This document shows positions 1-5,197 of a DNA stretch of 6,478 bases, one piece after another. Positions within the stretch are counted from its first letter, which is position 1. The number at the start of each line of letters is the position of its first letter. The position numbers were made by a program, and so were the translations under genes. Source of the stretch: Gammaproteobacteria bacterium (GTDB lineage Bacteria > Pseudomonadota > Gammaproteobacteria > Steroidobacterales > SZUA-146); NCBI GenBank assembly GCA_003228965.1, contig QIGP01000024.1, positions 1 to 6,478 on the forward strand, read 5' to 3'. The notes below the pieces were generated by a model, which did no database searches, had not been told where the DNA came from, and saw nothing but the letters and a program-made list of their open reading frames with translations.

Positions 1-2
1 AA

Positions 3-131
3 CCAGAGTTGGATATTCACGGGACCACCTGTACCGCCAAGGATGGCGGTTCTGTGTTGGATGTTGGCCTGGTTTTGTATGGGCTTGATATTGTCAAGCG
101 AAGAGGACGGGATCTTGACGACCGCGTGTAA
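3..131 (+). CDS. C-terminal end of an unidentified protein (5' end outside window)
   Basis: An open frame enters from the left edge and ends at a TAA at 129-131, giving 42 residues that begin PELDIHGTTC and end RGRDLDDRV. By hand count about two thirds of first codon positions are G or C, against about 40 percent of second positions, which is the pattern of real coding sequence. The residue mix, with alternating hydrophobic and acidic stretches (SVLDVGLVLYGLDIV), also looks like a folded domain. I do not recognise the family and cannot assign a function from so short a tail. A second frame is open from position 1 to about 198, but its translation is rich in Trp, Cys and Met and looks non-coding. 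Confidence is moderate because only the end is visible. Confidence 0.45.
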   Translation, partial: PELDIHGTTCTAKDGGSVLDVGLVLYGLDIVKRRGRDLDDRV

Positions 132-216
132 AAGCTGGCAAAGCTTCATGGAAAAGCCGACCGTACATTTTAGGAGATCGGTGCCAATTATAGTTTAATA
201 GCTTATATCACGGTCC

Positions 217-235
217 CATTGAAAATAATTCAATG
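217..235. repeat. Perfect 7+7 bp inverted repeat, operator-like
   Basis: CATTGAA at 217-223 and TTCAATG at 229-235 are perfect reverse complements around a 5-base AT centre (AATAA). The size (19 bp) and AT-rich dyad fit a binding site for a dimeric regulator; as RNA it would form only a weak hairpin, and no T run follows. It does not match the FNR or Fur consensus. The TTGACC hexamer starts three bases downstream. The regulator, if any, is unknown. Confidence 0.4.
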
Positions 236-305
236 CACTTGACCCGTCGGTTAAGCGCGCACGTGCTGCATTGTTGTGGTGACTAATGGTTGTATTGTAA
301 CTTCA

Positions 306-333
306 CGTTAATACTGTGAGTCAGCGTTAATAC
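306..333. repeat. Two direct copies of CGTTAATAC, 19 bp apart
   Basis: CGTTAATAC occurs at 306-314 and again at 325-333, a spacing of 19 bases, close to two helical turns. Each copy includes the hexamer TAATAC, which resembles a -10 box, so the pair may mark alternative promoters or a tandem regulator site 70-95 bases before the DUF1415 start codon. Ten bases around the first copy (TCACGTTAAT, 303-312) recur at 6293-6302 ahead of the last gene of the window. The function is inferred only. Confidence 0.35.
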
Positions 334-390
334 GTTTTAGCTAAGTAGCTTAAGTAAGTGCCATTCCGCTCTGACCGCTTTATTTCTTAT

Positions 391-395
391 GAGGA
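391..395 (+). promoter_or_regulatory. Ribosome binding site of the DUF1415 gene
   Basis: GAGGA lies six bases before the ATG at 402. A TTG codon directly in front of that ATG (399-401) would be only three bases from this site, too close, so the site decides for the ATG at 402. Confidence 0.7.
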
Positions 396-401
396 ACTTT
401 G

Positions 402-968
402 ATGAGTAGTACCTCACACACTTACGTCCAGGATAGCGACGTTACAGAGCACGTGAAACGCTGGCTGGATACGTTCGTCATTGAACTTGAGCTGTGTCCG
501 TTTGCCAAACGCGAACGCGTGAACGACACCATCCGGTTTGTGGTCTCAAATACCGACTCTGAATCCGGCCTTCTTGGTGTTTTGGCGTGGGAGCTTGATC
601 ACCTGACCACGCATCCGGATACGGCCACCACGCTACTCATCCACCCAGGCGTACTGAAAGGTTTTAGTGACTACAACCAGTTCCTAAATCAGACGGACGC
701 CTTGCTGGAGGAGCTTGAGCTTGAAGGCACGTTTCAAATAGCGAGCTTCCATCCAGACTACCAGTTTGCTGATACTCAACCCGACGACGCCGAAAACTAC
801 ACCAACCGGGCACCGTATCCGCTACTACACATTCTGCGGGAAGCGAGCGTGGAAAGGGCTGTTGAGCGTCATCCCGATGCGGATGGAATTCCGGAGGCCA
901 ATCTTGCGAGGCTGCGTGCTATGGGTGTTGAATCGCTACAGGAGTTGCTGCGGGGTATTGCGAAGTAG
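402..968 (+). CDS. DUF1415 family protein
   Basis: A complete protein of 188 residues, close to the usual length of the DUF1415 family, which is widespread in beta- and gammaproteobacteria and has no established biochemical role. The family hallmarks are present in order: a short helical start, ELCPFAK at about residues 30-36 with Cys32, a hydrophobic strand TLLIHP at about 77-82, FHPDYQFA at 116-123, and NYTNRAPYPLLHILRE at 132-147. The conserved Cys, His and Asn residues suggest a binding or catalytic pocket, but this is inference. There is no signal peptide or membrane segment, so it should be cytoplasmic. The ATG at 402 is preferred over the TTG at 399 because of the spacing to GAGGA (391-395). 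It stands alone, converging on the oligopeptidase B remnant on the other strand. The family assignment is made by recognition of these motifs and is firm. Confidence 0.9.
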   Translation: MSSTSHTYVQDSDVTEHVKRWLDTFVIELELCPFAKRERVNDTIRFVVSNTDSESGLLGVLAWELDHLTTHPDTATTLLIHPGVLKGFSDYNQFLNQTDALLEELELEGTFQIASFHPDYQFADTQPDDAENYTNRAPYPLLHILREASVERAVERHPDADGIPEANLARLRAMGVESLQELLRGIAK

Positions 969-979
969 TGTCCAGGCAA

Positions 980-997
980 CCAACAATCTAATGTTGG
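980..997. terminator. Hairpin between convergent genes, possible bidirectional terminator
   Basis: CCAACA (980-985) and TGTTGG (992-997) form a perfect 6-bp stem around a 6-base loop. A second pairing, AGGCAACC (974-981) with GGTGCCT (1015-1021) with one bulged base, competes with it or could enclose a shortened form of it, and is followed by TTT. The location, between the stop codons of two converging genes, fits a terminator, but neither strand has a long T run, so its strength is doubtful. Confidence 0.35.
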
Positions 998-1022
998 AGG
1001 TCAGGGTTATTAGAGGTGCCTT

Positions 1023-1556
1023 TCAGCCGCGATTAAATGCCACGGCGCCGATCAGCAGTCCACCGGCACTTCGACCAGTGCCGTCGCGCGCCACCGTTTG
1101 TACTCGCGCCGTTTCGTCGTCGCTTGAGTCGAAACCGCGGCGCTTGTATATCGGGTATTCGAGCCCTTCTTTATATTCTGTCCAATACTCGTACTGACCG
1201 TATTTAACAGGCACGCTGGTGTCGTCGGGTTTGATCCGCGCAGACAGTTCTTGAAACAACGCTTCTTGCAGTGCTTCGGTGTGCGCCGTCTGCTGGGCTA
1301 AATAGTCGTTCTCCGCTTTCAGATAGTCCAAAACGTCCTGACTTTCGCGCAAATCGTCTCGCATCCAATAGTAAGAATCGACACGAGTGTGACCGTGGGT
1401 GGTGATTTTGTGCGGCACCACTTGCGCCACAGGGGCTGAGTTTCGGCTTTTTGTGCTCACAGCGAGGGTTCTCCCGGAGGTTTCGTACGAAGAGCAGGCC
1501 ATGGTGCCAAATAGCGACAATCCCGTCGTTACAAGGCTTATAGACGCAGATCGCAT
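1023..1556 (-). pseudogene. Oligopeptidase B (S9A) remnant with large in-frame internal deletion and lost C-terminus
   Basis: The 177-residue product is a broken oligopeptidase B. These serine peptidases cut after Arg or Lys in short peptides and are usually near 690-710 residues, with a beta-propeller inserted in an alpha/beta-hydrolase fold. Residues 1-21 form a lipoprotein-type signal (Arg2, hydrophobic core, TMAC with Cys21). Residues 42-140 match the family's N-terminus: VPHKITTHGHTRVDSYYWMRDD (48-68, the YYWxRDD signature), VLDYLKAEN, and EYPIYKRR (133-140). At about residue 160 the protein jumps to GRSAGGLLIGAV (161-172), the nucleophile motif that normally lies near residue 530-560, with Ser163 as the nucleophile. 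It then ends after AFNRG. The propeller and the catalytic Asp and His are absent, so no peptidase activity is expected. The reading frame is intact and the start has a good site (GAGGA, complement of 1563-1567, six bases away), so a short lipoprotein could still be made. Deletion in the genome or a mis-assembly are both possible; the family call itself is firm. Confidence 0.85.
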
Positions 1557-1730
1557 GGAGAATCCTCAATCGTTAAGTTTTGGTCTTGAAATAAGCTTAA
1601 GTTTAACGTGTTGTTGTACCAAAAAGTGGCTTTATACAGCCTTCCGGCGCTCACGGTGGTCGGCTAGTCGCGGTAGCGCTTTTGTTTTACCATTTCGGCT
1701 TCAAAAGTTTGCAGACGGACGAACTAATAC
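1557..1730. promoter_or_regulatory. Divergent promoter region between the oligopeptidase B remnant and prlC
   Basis: These 174 bases separate two start codons pointing away from each other, so both promoters must lie here or inside the genes. On the minus strand, TTGGTA and TAAGCT with a 17-base spacer (within about 1594-1622) form a weak candidate for the remnant. On the plus strand, TTGTTG (1611-1616) and TATACA (1633-1638), 16 bases apart, form a weak candidate for prlC. TTAAGTTT occurs twice in direct orientation (1573-1580, 1597-1604), and CGTTAA (1571-1576) is mirrored by TTAACG (1603-1608). These repeats could be a regulator site. All of these assignments are tentative. Confidence 0.4.
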
Positions 1731-3758
1731 ATGAAGTACGACACTAGCCTGAGCCCACTACTCGATCTTTCCGATTTACCCGACTTCACCCAGGTCGACG
1801 CAACCAACGCAACGACTGCGATCGACCACGTACTGGAAAAGTCGCGAGAGTTAATCGACCAGGTTCTGAGTGCTGGAACACCTCGTACCTTCGCCGCGGT
1901 GGTTGAGCCTCTTGAAATAATGAGTCACAAGTTTAGCCGGGTCTGGTCCCCGGTGAGCCATGTCAATTCGGTGATGAACAGCGACGAACTGCGTGTAGCA
2001 CATAACGCATGTCTGGAGAAGCTCACCGCATTTTGGTCTGAAGTGGGCCAAAACCAGAAGCTCTACCAAGCTTATAAGGAAATACGCAGCAACGACACAC
2101 TGACCGCTGACCAGGAACGCCTGCTGGATCTTGCTCTGATCGATTTCGAACTTTCAGGTGTTGGGCTTGAAGAACCACACAGCAAACGTTTTACCGATAT
2201 TCAGCTCAAGCTGTCAGCGCTGCATGCCAAGTTTGACGAGCATGTACTCGACTGTTCTAACGCCTGGAGTTACCACACCGAGTCTCTTGTAGAGCTCGAC
2301 GGACTGCCTGAGAGCGCTTTGACTCGTGCCGCTGCGGAAGCAGCAAACCGTGATCTGACCGGCTGGTATTTCAGCCTCGATTTTCCGGCCTATCTTGCCG
2401 TCCTGTCCCACGCGACCAACCGCGACTTGCGAGAGACCTTTTACCGTGCCTGGTCCACGCGTGCATCAGACGCCGGTACGCACGACAAGAAATTCGACAA
2501 CACGCCGGTGATCGAAGAAATTCTGGCGTTACGCCAAACGCTTGCCGAAATTCTCGGTTTTAGCAACTACGCCGAGTTCTCGCTCGCCAAAAAAATGGCG
2601 ACTTCGGGAGAGCAAGTGGTCACGTTCATTCGTGATCTGGCAAAACGCAGTAAAGGCGCCGCAATTAAAGAGTTCGAAGCACTCAAGAAATTTGCTGCAA
2701 GCGACCTGGACCCGTGGGACACCTCGTTTCACGCTGAACGACTGCGTGAAGAGCGTTTTGAAATTTCCGACGAAGCACTGCGGCCCTATTTCCCTCTGGA
2801 AAAAGCGCTCAACGGCATGTTTAAAATTACCGGCGAAATTTTTGGTATTACCATTCGTCCGGTAGAAGTCACTAACGCCTGGCACGACGACGTGCGATTA
2901 TTTGAAGTGATTGGTAGCGACGGCAAACGCGCTGGCCGTTTTTACACGGACCTTTTCGCACGTGCGAAAAAGCGTGGCGGCGCCTGGATGGACGAGTGCA
3001 TTGGGCACAACCGCATTGAAGAGACCGACAGCTCGGCGGTTGCCTATCTTGTGTGCAATTTCATGCCGCCGTCAGGTGAACGCCCGGCGTTGCTTACGCA
3101 CGGCGAAATTGTCACCTTGTTCCACGAATTTGGCCACACACTACACTTGTTGTTGAGTAAAGTAGCTTACCCGGGCATTGCAGGAATTAACGGCGTGCCG
3201 TGGGACGCCATTGAATTACCCAGCCAGTTTCTTGAGAACTTTGCCTGGCAACCCGACACGCTTGGGCTCATCAGTGGCCACTATGAAACCGGTGAGCCGA
3301 TGCCTCACGAACTGTTTGAAAAGCTTCTGGGCACACGCACGTTCCACGCGGGGCTTCAGTCGGTAAGGCAACTTGAGTTTGCACTTTTCGACATGCGCCT
3401 GCACCGCGAGCAGCCAGCCTTGCACTACGAACAGGTACTTAGCGAAGTGCGTGACGAAGTGTCGGTTGTGCCGGTCTCTTCCGACAATCGTTTTGCCAAT
3501 GCCTTTTCGCACATTTTCGCCGGCGGATATGCCGCAGGCTACTACGGCTACAAGTGGGCCGAAGTACTGTCGGCCGACGCATTCAGTGCGTTTGAAGACA
3601 CCGGCATTCTCGATCAGCCAACTGGTGAACGTTTTCGCAGTTGTATTCTTGAAAAAGGTGGCTCTGTTGACGCCATGGATGCGTTCAAAAGGTTCCGTGG
3701 TCGCGAGCCAACGGTCGACGCACTAATTCGACACAACGGGCTCGATTTGGCTTCATGA
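1731..3758 (+). CDS. prlC: Oligopeptidase A, M3 family zinc metallopeptidase
   Basis: The 675-residue product has the length of E. coli PrlC (OpdA, 680 residues), a cytoplasmic zinc peptidase that degrades short peptides, including cleaved signal peptides. The zinc site is complete: HEFGH with His465, Glu466 (general base) and His469, followed by Glu495 in WDAIELPSQ, 30 residues after the first His as in PrlC. The substrate-binding segment near the C-terminus is also intact: FSHIFAGGYAAGYYGYKW with His594, Tyr600, Tyr604 and Tyr607, equivalent to the His and Tyr residues of thimet oligopeptidase. The N-terminus (SPLLDLSDLPDF, then AIDHVLEKSRELID) aligns with the family's usual start, so the ATG at 1731 is right although only a weak purine-rich site (GGACGA, about 1717-1722) precedes it. 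There is no signal peptide. It is divergent from the oligopeptidase B remnant and appears monocistronic. A dipeptidyl carboxypeptidase (Dcp) is the main alternative, but the motif context (GVPWDAIELPSQFLENFAW) favours PrlC. Confidence 0.95.
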   Translation: MKYDTSLSPLLDLSDLPDFTQVDATNATTAIDHVLEKSRELIDQVLSAGTPRTFAAVVEPLEIMSHKFSRVWSPVSHVNSVMNSDELRVAHNACLEKLTAFWSEVGQNQKLYQAYKEIRSNDTLTADQERLLDLALIDFELSGVGLEEPHSKRFTDIQLKLSALHAKFDEHVLDCSNAWSYHTESLVELDGLPESALTRAAAEAANRDLTGWYFSLDFPAYLAVLSHATNRDLRETFYRAWSTRASDAGTHDKKFDNTPVIEEILALRQTLAEILGFSNYAEFSLAKKMATSGEQVVTFIRDLAKRSKGAAIKEFEALKKFAASDLDPWDTSFHAERLREERFEISDEALRPYFPLEKALNGMFKITGEIFGITIRPVEVTNAWHDDVRLFEVIGSDGKRAGRFYTDLFARAKKRGGAWMDECIGHNRIEETDSSAVAYLVCNFMPPSGERPALLTHGEIVTLFHEFGHTLHLLLSKVAYPGIAGINGVPWDAIELPSQFLENFAWQPDTLGLISGHYETGEPMPHELFEKLLGTRTFHAGLQSVRQLEFALFDMRLHREQPALHYEQVLSEVRDEVSVVPVSSDNRFANAFSHIFAGGYAAGYYGYKWAEVLSADAFSAFEDTGILDQPTGERFRSCILEKGGSVDAMDAFKRFRGREPTVDALIRHNGLDLAS

Positions 3759-3993
3759 AGGTAGCCAGCTGGAATGGTTAGAGCGCCTTCAGGAAACGCT
3801 CACAAGCTGCATTATTGACACAAAGCCCCGAGGCCTAGAAAGGCCCTCCGACCACGCTCCAACTGTGGACGAGTTCACACTTTAGGTAATTCACCCCACA
3901 AATCGACGCCAAAGTAGACATATTTGTCGTAAGTTGCCTCGCGTTTCGCCTTTAGATTTCCTAGACTGGGCCGATATTAGTTGGAGATAAGAA
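3759..3993. other. Intergenic region between prlC and the HD-domain gene, with two hairpins
   Basis: No gene is visible in these 235 bases. Two small stem-loops lie behind the prlC stop codon: GAGCG (3781-3785) with CGCTC (3797-3801), and GGCCT (3832-3836) with AGGCC (3841-3845) around a 4-base loop, extendable by two pairs with one bulge. Neither is followed by a T run, so they are weak terminator candidates. A perfect -35 hexamer TTGACA sits at 3815-3820, with TAGAAA (3836-3841) 15 bases further as the best available -10; the short spacer makes this a doubtful promoter for the downstream gene. A short dyad, GACA-TATT-TGTC, lies at 3917-3928. Confidence 0.5.
3983..3986 (+). promoter_or_regulatory. 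Ribosome binding site fixing a TTG start
   Basis: GGAG lies seven bases before TTG at 3994. No ATG exists in frame near the expected N-terminus, so this site is the main argument for the TTG start of the HD-domain gene. Confidence 0.65.
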
Positions 3994-4995
3994 TTGAGCA
4001 CACCCCGAGACAGTGATTTTGACGTCACCGGAACCGTGCAGGTATCAAGTCCTGAGCGCGTTCTTACGGCTGTGCTCGACATTTTCAACCAGTGTTTCGA
4101 GGGTGAAGATCACTCCATATTAGGCGAAGCCTTTGAAGTCTTTCGCCAATTGTTTGAAGGCGAACTCCCAGGTTACGCCGGCTGCGACACGATCTACCAC
4201 GATATGCAGCACAGCCTGGACGTCACTCTTGCTATGGCCCGAATTTTGGGTGGGCAAGAGAGCGCCGCCCCGGCCAGCGAAAAACTGGGTCACGATCTGT
4301 GTATGGTAGGAATTGTTGCGGCGTTGTTTCACGACGCAGGCTACATTCGCAATACCGACGACGACGAATTTATTAACGGTGCCCAGTACACCAAGAGCCA
4401 CGTCTCGCGAAGCGCCCGTTTTCTCGAAGAGTTCATGCCCCGCTTCGACATGAACGGTCACATCCAGGACACGGTTCAGCTGGTGCACTACACAGGCTAC
4501 GAAGTAGACCTTAACAGTCTGAGCTTTTCCGACCCGCGCTACCGCATAATGGGCAAGCTGCTTGGCACCGCCGATCTTGTGGCGCAAATGGCCGACAGAT
4601 GCTACCTGGAAAAATGTCGCGATCGCCTCTACTCCGAATTTGTGCTCGGTGGCGTCGCCATCTCTGAGCAAAACGACGGAACCACTCGCGTTGAGTACCA
4701 GTCGGGCGAAGACCTGCTTAAGAAGACACCTCTGTTTTACGAGAACGTAACCCGCGAGAGACTCAAGGGTACGTTCGACAACGCCATGCGCTACCTTGGC
4801 GAATGGTTTCCCGACGGCGACCCGTATGCCGCAGGCATAGATAAAAACCTGGGTTTCCTGAAAGACCTGCTGGTGGCCGACGACCTCGGCCGACTGCGAC
4901 GCACACCACCTGTGTTCACCGTGGAAGAAGACACTCTGAGTGACACGCAAAAAATGGTCGCCTTAAAACTCAGTGAGATGCCTCATAACTCCTGA
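3994..4995 (+). CDS. HD-domain metal-dependent phosphohydrolase with cyclic-nucleotide-phosphodiesterase-like motif
   Basis: The 333-residue protein belongs to the HD/PDEase superfamily, which hydrolyses phosphate esters using bound metal ions. Visible motifs are YHDMQHSLDV at 68-77 (His69, His73), the HD pair His113-Asp114 in ALFHDAGY, His136 in KSHVSRS, His165 in LVHYTGY, and Asp194 in GTADLVAQM. The first motif resembles the YHNxxHA element of class I cyclic nucleotide phosphodiesterases, in which the first His is catalytic and the second binds metal. The GTADLVAQMADRCYLEKCRDRLY block (191-213) is a strongly conserved-looking signature of an uncharacterised proteobacterial group that I recall. 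There is no signal peptide or membrane segment, so it is probably cytoplasmic. The substrate cannot be deduced; cyclic nucleotides are a guess from the motif. The TTG start is supported by GGAG at 3983-3986. It has its own transcription unit by spacing. Confidence is high for the fold and low for any substrate. Confidence 0.85.
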   Translation: MSTPRDSDFDVTGTVQVSSPERVLTAVLDIFNQCFEGEDHSILGEAFEVFRQLFEGELPGYAGCDTIYHDMQHSLDVTLAMARILGGQESAAPASEKLGHDLCMVGIVAALFHDAGYIRNTDDDEFINGAQYTKSHVSRSARFLEEFMPRFDMNGHIQDTVQLVHYTGYEVDLNSLSFSDPRYRIMGKLLGTADLVAQMADRCYLEKCRDRLYSEFVLGGVAISEQNDGTTRVEYQSGEDLLKKTPLFYENVTRERLKGTFDNAMRYLGEWFPDGDPYAAGIDKNLGFLKDLLVADDLGRLRRTPPVFTVEEDTLSDTQKMVALKLSEMPHNS

Positions 4996-5197
4996 TCGAC
5001 CCTGCTCGTCCCGTGTAATCAATAATTTCGTCCGGAACCCAGACAGTTCCGCCGCACCGTTGCACCTTACAACCGGTTTACTGACTATTCGTTATTGCCA
5101 ACGATACCATGGGCTTGGCGTCAATCTGCGGGACCTGGGACAACATAATACTGGTGCCCACTGGACCGTTCAGGACGCAATCGTTTATAACACTTGA
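4996..5197. other. Intergenic region with a 6-bp hairpin after the HD-domain gene
   Basis: CGGAAC (5033-5038) and GTTCCG (5046-5051) form a perfect 6-bp stem with a 7-base loop, 38 bases after the stop codon of the HD-domain gene. There is no T run, so it is at best a weak terminator. CATAAT at 5144-5149 is a good -10 hexamer for the next gene, but the sequence 17 bases upstream (TCAATC) is a poor -35. No ribosome binding site is seen before the ATG at 5198. Short frames open here on both strands look non-coding. Confidence 0.45.

Larger units (their letters stand above)
132..401. other. Intergenic region upstream of the DUF1415 gene
   Basis: This gap of 270 bases holds no convincing gene on either strand. 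It is more AT-rich than its surroundings around 165-235. It contains an AT-rich palindrome at 217-235 and a 9-base direct repeat at 306-314 and 325-333, listed separately. A TTGACC hexamer at 239-244 resembles a -35 box, but nothing at a normal 16-18 base distance resembles a -10 box, so I do not call a promoter. The second repeat copy contains TAATAC (328-333), a plausible -10 hexamer but without a good -35 partner. No hairpin followed by a T run is visible for the upstream gene. Confidence 0.6.

Noticed and set aside
1..198. An alternative reading of the left edge in the first frame, open to about 198.
   Set aside because: Its translation is dominated by Trp, Cys and Met and looks like an out-of-frame reading; the third frame has the better coding pattern.
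969..1022. A possible integron attC site, because of paired short arms in a gap between genes.
   Set aside because: The expected core words GTTRRRY and RYYYAAC are not present in the right places and there is no integrase or cassette array.
1399..1734. A plus-strand frame whose stop overlaps the prlC start as ATGA, suggesting translational coupling.
   Set aside because: Most of it is antisense to the oligopeptidase B remnant and the translation is rich in Cys, Arg and Ser with no motif; the ATGA overlap is chance.
3762..3801. A possible tRNA gene, because of the TGGTTAGAGCGC match to tRNA D arms.
   Set aside because: No acceptor pairing, anticodon arm or T arm can be drawn; only the D-arm-like part is present.
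4120..4950. A 276-codon open frame on the minus strand, antisense to the HD-domain gene.
   Set aside because: It lies wholly inside a gene with clear catalytic motifs, its translation has no recognisable domain, and it is explained by the codon bias of the plus-strand gene.
4973..5197. A 74-codon plus-strand frame starting at GTG and ending right before the ATG at 5198.
   Set aside because: It starts inside the HD-domain gene without a clear ribosome binding site, and its composition does not look like protein.
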